From the NCBI GenBank assembly GCA_965248805.1, contig CBDFKJ010000009.1, forward strand, positions 682,001-746,000: a stretch of DNA of 64,000 nucleotides, read 5' to 3'. The stretch is from CBDFKJ01 sp965248805 (lineage in GTDB: Bacteria; Pseudomonadota; Alphaproteobacteria; UBA6615). The position numbers and the translations under genes are program-made. Under the pieces are notes generated by a model. That model ran no database searches. It saw nothing but the letters and a program-made list of their open reading frames with translations, and had not been told where the DNA came from. This document shows, piece by piece, positions 7,548-16,890 of the stretch (positions within the stretch are counted from its first letter, which is position 1; every line of letters begins with the position of its first letter).

Positions 7548-9330
7548 ATGCGCCTGTCGTGGAACGAGATACGTGCCCGCGCCGCCGTATTCGCCCGGGA
7601 TTGGGCGGATGCGGGCTATGAGAAGGGCGAGACCCAAAGCTTCTACAACGAATTCTTCGACATCTTCGGTGTCAAGCGCCGCACCGTCGCGCGCTACGAA
7701 GAGCACGTAAAGCGGCTCGACAACACGCACGGCTTCATCGATCTGTTCTGGCCGGGCGTACTTCTGGTGGAACAGAAGAGCGCCGGGCGCGATCTCGCCG
7801 CCGCCCGCGCCCAGGCCGATAGCTATTTCGACGCCCTGGCGGAGCGCGACCGGCCGCGCTACCTGCTGCTCTCGGACTTCCAGACCTTCGAGCTGCTCGA
7901 CCGGGACGAGCGCGAGGAAACGCGCTTCGCCCTCGCGGACCTCCCCGCCCACATAGAGAAGTTCGGCTTCATCCTCGGCGTGCAGCGCCGTGCCTTCCGC
8001 GACCAGGACCCGGTCAACATCGAGGCGTCGGAGCTTGTCGGACGCCTGCACGACGCCCTCAAGGGATCAGGCTATGCCGGTCACGATCTTGAGCTGTTCC
8101 TGGTCCGCACGGTCTTTTGCCTGTTCGCGGACGATACCGGCATCTTCGAGCCGCGCGACATCTTCCTGCAACTGCTCGAAGAGCGCACCGGCGAGGACGG
8201 CGCCGATACCGGCCTCTGGCTCGCGCGGCTGTTCCAGGTCCTGAACACGCCGCCGGACCGACGCCAGGCGAAGCTCGACGAAGACCTCGCCCGTTTCCCC
8301 TATGTCAACGGCGATCTGTTCGCGGCGCAACTCAACATTCCCGATTTCGACGCGGCCATGCGCGCCGCGCTGTTGGACGCCTGCCGTTTCGACTGGTCGG
8401 CGATCTCGCCCGCCATCTTCGGCGCGCTCTTCCAATCGGTGATGGAGCCGGCGGAGCGCCCGCGCCCAGGGCGCCCACTACACGACAGAGAAGAACATCC
8501 TCAAGGTCATCGAGCCGTTGTTTCTCGACGATCTACGGGCCGAGTTCGAGCGGCTCAAAGCGCGCCGAGACAGCCGTCGCCGGCCCGAGCTTCAGGCATT
8601 TCAGAAAAAGCTCGGCAACCTCCGGTTTCTCGATCCGGCTGCGGCTGCGGCAACTTCCTCATCATTGCTTATCGCGAGCTGCGCGCCTTGGAGATCGAGG
8701 TTCTGAAGGAGTTGCGTCCAGGTCAACAGCTCGAGGTTATGGCGGAGTTGCTCTCGGTCGTGAATGTCGATCAGTTCTACGGCATTGAGATCGGCGAGTT
8801 TCCGGCGCGCATCGCCGAGACGGCGATGTGGATGATGGATCGCATCATGAACAACAGGCTCAGCCTGGCGTTCGGTCAAACCTACGTCCGCATTCCACTT
8901 GAGTGCTCGCCCCACATCCTGAACGCCGACGCGCTCGAAGTGGATTGGGCGGACCTCTTGCCGCCGGAGACGTGCAGTTACGTGCTCGGCAATCCGCCGT
9001 TCGTCGGAGCCAAGTTCCAGAGCGCCGGACAGCGTGCCCAGGTCCGCCGGATCGCGGCGCTCGGCAAGACCGGAGGCACGCTGGACTATGTGACCGGGTG
9101 GTTCATCAAGGCGGGGGAGTATGTCCAGGACAGCCCGGCTCGTATCGGCTTCGTCGCAACCAACTCGATCACCCAGGGCGAACAGGTGGCGCAACTCTGG
9201 CCGATCCTGTTCGACCGCACGCGGCTGGAAATCGCCTTCGCGCACTGCACCTTCGCCTGGGGCTCGGACGCGCGCGGCAAGGCGCATGTGCATGTCGTCA
9301 TCCTCGGACTTGCCAAGCGAGCCGCCACAC
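7548..9330 (+). pseudogene. MmeI-like DNA methyltransferase/restriction gene, frameshifted and truncated
   Basis: The N-terminal part (FYNEFFDIFGVKRRTVARYE, LVEQKSAGRDL) matches the MmeI-type fused nuclease/methyltransferase family, and the helical linker reaches SPAIFGALFQSVME. An extra C near 8460 shifts the frame; a missing C near 8640 restores it, so about 60 residues, including the YTT region and the first part of the SAM motif DPACGCGNFL, are read out of frame without meeting a stop. Downstream are the catalytic motif LGNPPFVGAKF and GFVATNSITQGEQVAQLWP. The target-recognition domain and C-terminus are gone: at 9331 the gene runs into an IS630 end. Intact relatives have about 900 or more residues. 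It lies 12 bp after higA, as is common for defence cargo on islands. Confidence 0.8.
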
Positions 9331-9333
9331 CTA

Positions 9334-9644
9334 GTGGATTCGAATTGGGATTCCGTATTTTGCTGTGGTATGCGAATCTGGCGCGTGCGCAGTGGAATCT
9401 CCTTCACCCTATCCGCCGGCGACCGTCAGCGATTGCGCGCGGTCGTCGCGGATCCCAAGAGCCCGCAGAAACACGTCTGGCGGGCACATATTGTCCTTCT
9501 CAGCGGCGAGGGTCTGGGCACCTCGGCGATCATGACCGAGACCGGCAAGTCCAAGACCTGCGTGTGGATTCATATGGAAAGCCGACCCCGACGACATTCA
9601 TCGCAGCCCGAAACCGAGGGTTCCAAACGTTGGAATCAATCTAC
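9334..9644 (+). mobile_element. IS630-family deletion derivative (copy a)
   Basis: A 311-bp remnant is flanked by TA dinucleotides. It starts as the IS630 copies at 11.2-12.0 and 37.9-38.3 kb end (TAGTGGATT then CGAATTGGGATTCCG, with about 17 bases missing between) and continues through the transposase N-terminus (SISFTLSAGDRQRLR to GKSKTCVW). It then jumps directly to the transposase C-terminus and the other terminal repeat (ending GGAATCAATCTACTAG). The internal deletion removes the DDE domain. It truncates the MmeI-like gene. Confidence 0.8.
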
Positions 9645-9647
9645 TAG

Positions 9648-11102
9648 CAGCCCGGTGATGAAGTCGCGCTTTGATCAATCGGTTTTGGGGGCGACGATGA
9701 TGATGATAACGAGCATGGCTGGTTTGCCTTCGATGTTCGCCACGATGGCGATCGCCAGGGCAGCATCGAACTGAATAACGAACAAAAGGGTGCTCTTTGC
9801 ACTCGCAGCCTCCCTCGGCGTGCCTGATCCGAACAGCGCGCGCATCAGAATGCCGAGATTGAACCCGGCGACATGGATCAGGTAGCGTTTGTGGACGTTC
9901 TCGCGCGCCCGCAGCAACGCGCGGCGCATGCCGCCACGGTCGAGGACATGGGCGAAGCTGCGCTCGACCATCTCACCGCGCCTGCGCATGGCGTTCCGCG
10001 CGACGCCGGACTTCAATCGCGCCCGGTTGGCGTAGACAGCCTGACGTGCCGCCTGGTCGCCATGCCAGCGCAGATAGCCGTTGGCGGGCTCCGGCTCGGA
10101 GATCCGCGTTTTCCAGACGCCGCCGTCGAGGTCTTTCAGCCCCTCGCGTGAATGATAGCCCTTGTCGCCAACGAGACCGCAGGGCTCTGCCCGTGTTGGA
10201 GCCAGGCCGACCTCGGCGAGGTTGCGCGCGGCCGCCTCCAGCGTCCCAGGCAAAGTCGTCGTGTCGCCTTCATCGGCTGGATAGATCGGTGCCGCAACGA
10301 TGACGCCGGTGTCGAGATCGACCGCGTGCTCGGGCTTGCAGGCCAGATGCGTGGTGCCGTCCTTCATCCGCGCGATCTTCGCATCAGGATCGGTCGGGCT
10401 CGTCCAATCCTTGTTCGAAAGCTTCTTGCCCTTCCGCCGGCGATCGAGCCGGACGAGGTCGTCGATCGTCGGCGTTTCGACGCCACTCTCCTTCGCCATT
10501 TGCGTCAGCATCTCGCGATAGGTCTCGCCGCTATCGCGCCGCACGATGGCTCGCAGGGCGGCGTTGGCTTCCATCGTCGAGCCGTCGACGCCGATCCGCT
10601 CGCCCTTCACCAGACCGCGCGCGGCGACGAGAGCCAGAACCCAGTCGAAAACCTTTTCATGGACCTCGTGCGGCAGCCGGCCGCGCGTCTTCGACAACCA
10701 GGAATGATCGGGAACCTTGTCCCGGTTCGCCAACCGCAGAAACGCGCGAAGCGACAGCGAATCCGAACAGCGCCAAGCGATGCCGCGCTCGCTGCCGATG
10801 CCCTCGAAATAGCCGATCATGTGCATCCGGAAATAACGCCCCGGCGGCAGCGAAGGAGCCCCCCATCCGAGGTGCGTAGTATGGCTTGCACGTCGCCTCC
10901 ACGAAGCCGTCAAAGCCAGACTCGGTCAGCAACTCATGCAGCCGGTCGAAAAACGCGTGTCCAGGCGAACGCGGCATCTCCGCCCATGTCACCACGAGGT
11001 CACCCTGAACCTCGCTCTGTCGTCTCAATGCCATCGCACGACGCCCGTCTAAATCTCTATGTTCAGACAGAATCAGACACGCCGGACTTCGTCAACGGGC
11101 TG
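9648..11102 (-). mobile_element. IS5/IS1182-type element (copy a)
   Basis: The ends are inverted repeats CAGCCCGGTGATGAAGTC (left) and the complement of GACTTCGTCAACGGGCTG (right). A CTA triplet is present next to both ends, with one unmatched G on the left. It sits in the terminal CTAG of IS630 copy a, so it is the later arrival. A second copy is at 14128-15550 in the same orientation. Confidence 0.85.
9675..11034 (-). pseudogene. IS5/IS1182-type transposase, one frameshift
   Basis: The gene starts at 11034 (MALRRQSEVQGDLVVTWAEM) and runs in one frame to about 10865, where a run of C residues marks a frameshift; the rest continues as PSLPPGRYFRMHMIGYFEG to the end. Family motifs are clear: RIGVDGSTMEANAALR (first catalytic Asp), CGLVGDKGYHSR (second Asp) and MVERSFAHVLDRGGMRR (Glu). 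Apart from the single indel the protein looks complete. Confidence 0.85.
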
Positions 11103-11168
11103 CTATGGAGTGACGGTCGTTCCGGAAACAGCGTTTCTCATTATTACTGGCCGTCCCGGCTCAAACTA

Positions 11169-12024
11169 GTGGATTGATTCCAACGTTTGGAACCCTCGGT
11201 TTCGGGCTGCGATGATGTCGTCGGGGTCGGCTTTCGATATGAATGGCTGTGGGTTGGCCGCATTGTATTCGCGGACGAAGCGGTTGATTGCGGCCTGGAG
11301 ATCGACGACGGAATGGAAGACGCCGTGCTTGAGCCGCCGCCGGGTGAGTTTTGCGAAGAAGCCCTCGACGGCATTGAGCCACGAGCAGGAGGTCGGTGTG
11401 AAGTGGAAAGTCCAGCGCGGATGGCGGGCGAGCCAGGCGCGGACCTTGTCCTTGTTGTGCGCCGCGTAGTTGTCGACGATCGCGTGGATGGCCTTGTCCG
11501 CCGGCACCGTGCGCTCGATGCGGTTGAGGAAGCGGATGAACTCCTGATGGCGGTGGCGCTGCATGTTCTGGCCGATCACCGTTCCGTCCAGAACGTTGAG
11601 CGCCGCAAACAGCGTGGTCGTGCCGTGCCGTTTGTAGTCATGGGTCATGGTGCCGGCGCGTCCCTTCTTCATCGGCAGACCGGCGGTCGAGCGCCTGGAT
11701 CTGTGACTTCTCATCGATCGACAACACCACCGCATGGGCCGGCGGGTCGACATACAGGCCGACGATATCGGTGAGTTTCTCGGCGAAGGCAGGGTCGGTC
11801 GACAGCTTGAAGTTGCGCCAGCGGTGCGGGCTGAGACCGTGAGCCTTCCAGATCGCCTGCACCGTCGAGGCGGCAATACCGGCCGCCCTGGCCATCGCGC
11901 GCAACGTCCAGTGGGTCGCCTCAAACGGCGGCGGTTGCTGCGTCAGGCGCACGATCTCGGCGACACGATCGAGCGGGACCGGCGCCTTGCCGGGCGCATA
12001 CCACAGCAAAATACGGAATCCCAA
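11169..12024 (-). pseudogene. IS630 transposase, deleted and frameshifted
   Basis: From 12024 the frame reads MGFRILLWYAPGKAPVPLDR through a helix-turn-helix region (AAGIAASTVQAIWKAHGLS) to the first DDE aspartate in LSIDEKSQIQALDR. Near 11690 an indel moves the frame; the remainder (LPMKKGRAGTMTHDYKRHGT, AIVDNYAAHNKDKVRAWL with the second Asp, and FTPTSCSWLNAVEGFF with the Glu) continues in another frame to the element end. About 50 N-terminal residues are deleted relative to the family. It is not functional. Confidence 0.85.
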
Positions 12025-12053
12025 TTCGGACTCTTTCGTTCCGATCCCTCCAC
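11169..12053 (-). mobile_element. IS630-family element with internal deletion (copy b)
   Basis: TA dinucleotides flank both ends (11167-11168 and 12054-12055). The transposase is on the minus strand. Compared with copy c at 37.9-38.3 kb the N-terminal segment between WYA and PGKAPVPLDR is deleted, while the catalytic domain missing from copies a and c is present. It cuts off the 3' end of the primase gene. Confidence 0.85.
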
Positions 12054-12693
12054 TAGGAGATGTTCAGAAGGCCTTTCCCGAGCGCTCCCGGCAGGAGATC
12101 ACTTTCCACCTGAAATGCTGCAATGAGGAGGGGTTGCTCGACGCAACGATCGAGAGAACGGCATCGACGGCCTTACGAAAAAGGGGTCGGAGTTCATGCT
12201 CGCCGCTCGGAATCCACGGATATGGGCGAATGCCATTGGAAAGTGCAAGGACGTGGTTGGCCATGCCAGCCTCTCCTTGCTCGTCGAAGCTGCGAGCTCT
12301 TTGGCAAAGAAAATGCTGTCGTCCGAATAGGAGGCGAGCCGATCGGTCATGACCGACCAACCAATCAAATGCAGCGTTTGTCATACTGCGAGCCAGGCCT
12401 TCATTCCCGACGGCGCAACAGAACCCGAAAGCGTCGTTTTGTCCCCAATGCGGTGCTGTGGCGGTCTGCGCGAGACCGCGAAGCGCTTCCACGGCTTTCT
12501 CGCCCTCGGCAATAAAGACCGGCGCGTCACGGTTAATCTTTAGAAGCTCAGGTAGCCGATAAGGTACCGGTTTCACACCGCGAAGGTTCCAAATCCAGCC
12601 GCTCTTGCCGTCCGGTCTGCGCTGCCTGAAATCCTTGGGCTGAACCGCTCCGGGTTTGGCGGAGGCTCCAACTCTTGAGAAAGTGGAGCCATT

Positions 12694-13020
12694 ATGAGCA
12701 AGACAAGGAACAGGTTTTCTTCTGAGGTTCGCGCCCGTGCGGTGCGGATGGTTGTGGATCACGAGGGCGAACACGCCTCGCGTTGGGCGGCTGTTTCCTC
12801 GATAGCTGGGAAGATCGGCTGCACGGCGCAGACACTCAATGAGTGGGTGAAGAGGTTCGAGCGCGATAGCGGCGTGCGCGCCGGCGTCCCCAGCGAGGTC
12901 GCCGAGCGGCTGAAAGCCCTGGAGCGGGAGAACCGCGACCTCCGGCAGGTCAACGAGATCCTGCGCAAGGCGAGCGCCTATTTTGCCCAGGCGGAGCTCG
13001 ACCGCCGGTTCAAGCCATGA
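12694..13020 (+). CDS. IS3 family transposase OrfA
   Basis: This 108-residue protein has a helix-turn-helix region (SSEVRARAVRMVVDHEGEH to GCTAQTLNEWVKRFERDSG) and a C-terminal leucine-zipper-like stretch (LKALERENRDLRQVNEILRK). It binds the element ends and is normally fused to OrfB by programmed frameshifting. Its last codons overlap the OrfB start (ATGA). Confidence 0.92.
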   Translation: MSKTRNRFSSEVRARAVRMVVDHEGEHASRWAAVSSIAGKIGCTAQTLNEWVKRFERDSGVRAGVPSEVAERLKALERENRDLRQVNEILRKASAYFAQAELDRRFKP

Positions 13021-13922
13021 TCGCGTTCATCGGCGATCACCGCGAGGCGCACGGGGTCGAGCCGATCTGCAAGGTGCTGCCGATCGCCCCGTCGACCTAC
13101 TACGACCATGTGGCCAGGCGGCGCGATCCGGCCAGGCTGTCGGCACGGGCGAAACGGGATATGGCTCTCAAGGTCGAGGTCCGACGCGTCTTCAAAGAGA
13201 ACTTCCGTGTCTACGGCGTTCGCAAGGTGTGGCGACAATTGCAGCGGGAAGGCTTCGATGTCGCTCGCTGCACTGTTGAGCGGCTGATGCGGGAGATGGG
13301 CTTGCAAGGGGTGATCCGCGGCAAGCCGATCCGCACGACAGTCAGCGACCAGGCCGCGCCTTGCCCGCTCGACAAGGTCAATCGCCAGTTCCACGCTCCG
13401 GCACCGAACAGGCTGTGGGTCTCGGACTTTACCTACGTGGCCACTTGGGCTGGCTTCGTCTATGTCGCCTTTGTCATCGACGCCTATGCCCGCCGCATCG
13501 TCGGCTGGCGGGTGAGCCGGACAGCCCATGCCGGCTTTGTTCTCGATGCCCTGGAACAAGCGCTTCATGCGCGGCGACCCGTCCATCGCGGTGGGCTGAT
13601 CCATCACAGCGATAGAGGGAGCCAATATGTCTCGATCAAATATACCGAGCACCTGGCGGAAGCGGGCATCGAACCCTCGGTGGGCAGCGTCGGCGACTCT
13701 TATGACAATGCTCTGGCCGAGACCATCAATGGTCTTTACAAAGCCGAGGTCATTCACCGGCGCGGGCCGTGGCGCTCATTCGAGGCCGTCGAGCTCGCTA
13801 CTCTGGAATGGGTGGATTGGTTCAACAACCGGCGGCTCCTGGAGCCCATCGGAAACATCCCGCCGGCCGAAGCCGAGGAACGCCACTACGCCATGCTGAA
13901 GCAGTCAGACATGGCGGCGTGA
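13017..13922 (+). CDS. IS3 family transposase OrfB (DDE integrase core)
   Basis: The 301-residue protein has an HTH_21-like segment (RVYGVRKVWRQLQREG) and an rve integrase core with the DDE residues in LWVSDFTYVATWAG, GLIHHSDRGSQYVS and SYDNALAETINGLYKAEVI. The C-terminal WVDWFNNRRLLEPIG is standard for the IS3 family. It appears complete. Confidence 0.93.
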   Translation: MIAFIGDHREAHGVEPICKVLPIAPSTYYDHVARRRDPARLSARAKRDMALKVEVRRVFKENFRVYGVRKVWRQLQREGFDVARCTVERLMREMGLQGVIRGKPIRTTVSDQAAPCPLDKVNRQFHAPAPNRLWVSDFTYVATWAGFVYVAFVIDAYARRIVGWRVSRTAHAGFVLDALEQALHARRPVHRGGLIHHSDRGSQYVSIKYTEHLAEAGIEPSVGSVGDSYDNALAETINGLYKAEVIHRRGPWRSFEAVELATLEWVDWFNNRRLLEPIGNIPPAEAEERHYAMLKQSDMAA

Positions 13923-14127
13923 CTCAAACAAAATGGCCTCCGCCAAACCCGGAGCGGTTCAGGCCGAAATCGGACGACCTGAAACTTGAGCTTACCATCG
14001 GCATCGACATAGTCGTAGATAGCCTCGGTATCAGATTTCTTGCTCGCGGCGGCGGATAGCATCTCGTCCTCAAGGAGCCCTCTGCTCAAGAGAGCGCTAC
14101 GAACAGCATTTTGGCTGCACCCCTTAA

Positions 14128-15482
14128 CAGCCCGTTGAAGAAGACTGAGTTGACGAAGCATCGGGCGTGATAACAATGGCGGCGGCGAGACCCGGCGCCG
14201 GGGGGTTATTGAGGGCGAGGATAATGATCAGCGATTGTTCCTGTCGCAAGACAAGCAGCAGGACCGCCAAGCCCTTGGCCGCAGCCTCTCGCGGGGTCCC
14301 GGCGCCGATCAACCGGCGCAATAGGACGCCCAGGTTGTGTCCGGCGACGTGGATCAGATAGCGCTTGCCGACGTTCTCGCGCCCGCGCAGCCAAGTGCGG
14401 CGCATGCCGCCGCGATCGAGGACCTGGGCGAAGCCCCGCTCGACCACTTCGGCGCGGAGTTTGAACGCGGCCTTCGCCACGCCCGACAGCAATCGGTTGC
14501 GGTTGTTGTAAACGGCCCGCCGAGCGGCGTCGTCGCCGTGCCAGCGCGAGAGCCCCTTGCCCTTCGGTTCGGCGATGCGGGTCGTCCAGGCGCCGTCGGC
14601 AAGGGACTTCAGCACCTCGCGGCCGAAGTAGCCTTTGTCGGTCACCAGCTCCGCCGGTTCGTCGGCCGTCGGCGCTGCGCCCACAGCCGCCAGCTTGGCC
14701 TCGGCTGACGTCAACGTTGTCGGCAGGGTGGTCGTGTCGCCCTGATCGGCCGGATACAGCTCGGCCGCGATCACCGCCCCGGTGTCGAGGTCGACCGCGT
14801 GTTCGGGCTTGTAGGCCAGATGCGTCGTGCCGTCCTTCATCCTGGCGATTTTGGCCTCCGCGTCGAGACCCAGTCCGCATTGGAGAGTTTCTTGCCCTTG
14901 CGCCGCCGATCCATCTGCGCCAAGTCATTCGCCGCGGTCTCGATCCCGCTGTCGGCGGCCATGCGCTGCAGCATCTGGCGATAGCTTTCGCCGCTGTCGC
15001 GGCGCACGATCGAGCGCAGCGCCGCGTTCGCCTCCATGGTCGAAGCATCGACCCCGATCCGCTCGCCCTTGACCAGGCCGTGCTCGCCAAGAACGTCCAG
15101 CACCCAGGCGAACACTGCCTCATGCACCGCGTGCGGCTGCGGATCGTGCTCAACGACGAGTGGTCAGGCACACGTGCGCGCGCCTCCAGGCGCAAGAACT
15201 CACGCAGCGACAAGCTGTCGGCGCACCGCCACTCCAACGCCCGCTCACTGTCGAGGCCTTCGAAGTAGCCGACCAGGTGCATCCGGAAGTAACGCCCCGG
15301 TGGGATTCCCGGACGTCCGATCCCTGGCGCGTAATAGGGCTCACACAGGTCCTCGGCGAACGCATCGAAACCGGCATCGACCAGCCAGCTGGTCGTAAAA
15401 CACGTGGCCGGGCGAGCGAGGCATCTCTGCCCAACTGACCATCAAGTCCACCTGTCGATCCCCTTGTCGTCCCAACGCCATG
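14128..15482 (-). pseudogene. IS5/IS1182-type transposase, multiple frameshifts
   Basis: Pieces of the same transposase as copy a lie in at least three frames: a start at about 15482 (MALG), LVGYFEGLDSERALEWRCAD from 15282, the first catalytic region RIGVDASTMEANAALRSIVR at about 15065-15000, and from 14840 MKDGTTHLAYKPEHAVDLDT through LVTDKGYFGREVL and EVVERGFAQVLDRGGMRR. The breaks lie near 15380-15300, 15180-15120 and 14870. This copy is clearly more decayed than copy a. Confidence 0.85.
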
Positions 15483-15550
15483 ACGAAGCTCCCGACTCGA
15501 ACCATGCCCTCGTCACAGAGTCAGATGGCCGCGACTTTTTCAACGGGCTG
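14128..15550 (-). mobile_element. IS5/IS1182-type element (copy b)
   Basis: The ends are CAGCCCGTTGAAGAAGACTG at the left and the complement of GACTTTTTCAACGGGCTG at the right. A TTA triplet flanks both sides, with one extra A on the left, the same pattern as copy a. The element splits the primase gene after codon 48. It has the same orientation as copy a, 3 kb away. Confidence 0.85.
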
Positions 15551-15872
15551 TTATGACAGTGCCAAAGGACGCGGCCATCGCGTGAATCTCGAACCGAAAG
15601 GTTGGGTCGACGGTCGACATGGGCAGGGCAGCGCGCTTTCCCGTACGACCCGTGCCATTGGCCCTCCAGGCTCTCCGTGATCGCGCGGGCGTCCATGTGA
15701 GATATCTTGATTGGTTTGCTGCTACCTACCGCCTATGAATAGTGTGGTTTGCGACCTCAGGCGCGGCGCCGGCGCCTCTCCAGGCGGACTGCGGGATGGC
15801 AGGACGCGTGCCTGTGAGGCGACCGACAGACAGCTGAAATCGCGGGAGCACGGCAACGATGCATTGTCGTAT

Positions 15873-16451
15873 TCATTTTTGCCCGGGACCCAACAACTTC
15901 TCTGTTATTTCGCTCAGTTTGCAAAGTAGACGACCTAATTTTATCAAAATGAAATGATCTTCAGGAGACGCCTTTTTGTCCCCAAATACATGATCTATAA
16001 TTTCATTCTTCGGGTAAAATAGAGTGGTATTTGTAATTTTTGATGTTTGAAGACCGCGAGCGAACATGCCGATACTTATAGCGAGTATAAATTCTTCATC
16101 CGAATCAGTAAGCGCTCTCTCGCAATATTTCGGCAATACAGGTCGAATTCTTACCGTGTAATTTGCAATCATGACAGGGGCCATGCCCGCCTCCATCAGC
16201 TGGAGCGCGAGAATCAGTTCGTGGATGTCGTTGGTGGAGTAGGTCGCGTGTCGGCCACTGCCCCGTTTGGGCATATCCGGTACACCGAGACTGCGCAGAT
16301 TGCGCAAGCGGGCACGAAACGCGCCCATGTCTTCTGCATTCACGCGGTGAAGCTGGGCCAATATCGCCTCGACCTGGGCGTGACGTACTGGTTCGCGGCT
16401 CACGTCTGCCTCCTGAATGTCTTGGCGGTTGACTCTGCCCACCATACGCAC
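15873..16451 (-). CDS. Unknown protein, possible MerR-like DNA-binding domain
   Basis: The 192-residue frame (GTG 16451 or ATG 16445) is visibly AT-richer than its surroundings, which suggests foreign origin. The segment LRNLRSLGVPDMPKRGSG then RHATYSTNDIHELILALQLM resembles the winged-helix region of MerR-like regulators, and it is followed by an amphipathic C-terminal half (ERALTDSDEEFILAISIGMF). I recognise no defined family. It is divergent from the excisionase/integrase pair, a place often taken by a regulator of excision or of the element. The function is inference. Confidence 0.6.
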   Translation of the reverse strand: MRMVGRVNRQDIQEADVSREPVRHAQVEAILAQLHRVNAEDMGAFRARLRNLRSLGVPDMPKRGSGRHATYSTNDIHELILALQLMEAGMAPVMIANYTVRIRPVLPKYCERALTDSDEEFILAISIGMFARGLQTSKITNTTLFYPKNEIIDHVFGDKKASPEDHFILIKLGRLLCKLSEITEKLLGPGQK

Positions 16452-16537
16452 TTAAAGGGTAAATGCAATATTTAGTGTTAGTACCGCTAGCGGCGTAGTT
16501 GCCGTTGATCGCGACCGCCCCAAGGCTCGAGGAATCA

Positions 16538-16821
16538 ATGGAGCATCAGCCGCCAACGGGGCCGAGTGATGCTGATTTCCTCACAGTCGAGGATGTGGCG
16601 TGCCTGCTGCGGTGCAGTCCCGACACGGTGCGGCGCATTCCGCGGGACCAGCTGCCGGTCTACCGACCGGCGAAGCGTAACATCTACCTGCGTGAGGATA
16701 TGTGCGGTCCCGGCGAGTGCGCAACACCGATATAGAAACCGCTATTTCCCGCATACGCCAGGACGTGGCAAGGTCTGATTGGGATGATGTGCGGGGGCGT
16801 TCTCGAAGGAGGACGCGATGA
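16538..16821 (+). pseudogene. Excisionase-type HTH_17 protein, frameshifted
   Basis: From ATG 16538 the frame reads ADFLTVEDVACLLRCSPDTV then RRIPRDQLPVYRPAKRNIYL, a MerR/excisionase-type winged helix (HTH_17). After REDM near 16700 it leaves the proper frame and stops at 16735. In the next frame the natural C-terminus follows (VRNTDIETAISRIRQDVARS up to RRRTR and TGA 16819-16821). One missing base in the GATAT-GTG region explains the break. The restored stop overlaps the integrase start (ATGA), so xis and int were coupled. Confidence 0.7.
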
Positions 16822-16890
16822 CGAAATCCCGCAAGGTCGGCCCTATACGGGTCCGACCACACATCAGGTACGGGCAGCCAACGGACAGGT

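Larger units (their letters stand above)
12641..13961 (+). mobile_element. IS3-family insertion sequence
   Basis: The 1321-bp element has inverted ends TGAACCGCTCCGGGTTTGGC and its complement at 13942-13961, and is flanked by a 3-bp GGC duplication (12638-12640 and 13962-13964). It carries orfA and orfB in the usual overlapping order. Both look intact, so it may still be active. It interrupts the primase gene. Confidence 0.95.
12056..15696 (-). pseudogene. CHC2-type primase gene split by IS3 and IS1182, 3' end lost
   Basis: The N-terminal exon-like piece (15696-15551) encodes MDARAITESLEGQWHGSYGK then ARCPAHVDRRPNLSVRD and LWHCH, a CHC2 zinc-finger primase start. After the IS1182 copy the same protein resumes (KGCSQNAVRSALLSRGLL, then YDYVDADGKLKFQVVRF) at 14127-13962. 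After the IS3 copy it resumes again (PKDFRQRRPDGKSGWIWNL, PVPYRLPELL, APVFIAEGEKAVEAL, the last being TOPRIM-like) from 12640. Removing each IS and one target duplication restores the frame exactly (His-Lys-Gly-Cys and Phe-Arg-Pro-Lys). Beyond about 12450 the protein is not recognisable, and IS630 copy b ends it. Such proteins are replication/regulation genes of plasmids and integrative elements. Confidence 0.8.

Noticed and set aside
10152..11177. A 341-codon plus-strand frame
   Set aside because: It is antisense to the IS1182-type transposase and has no recognisable features.
9648..15550. Functional compound transposon bounded by IS1182 copies
   Set aside because: Both transposases are frameshifted, the outer flanks do not share a target duplication, and the interior is explained by independent insertions into a primase gene.
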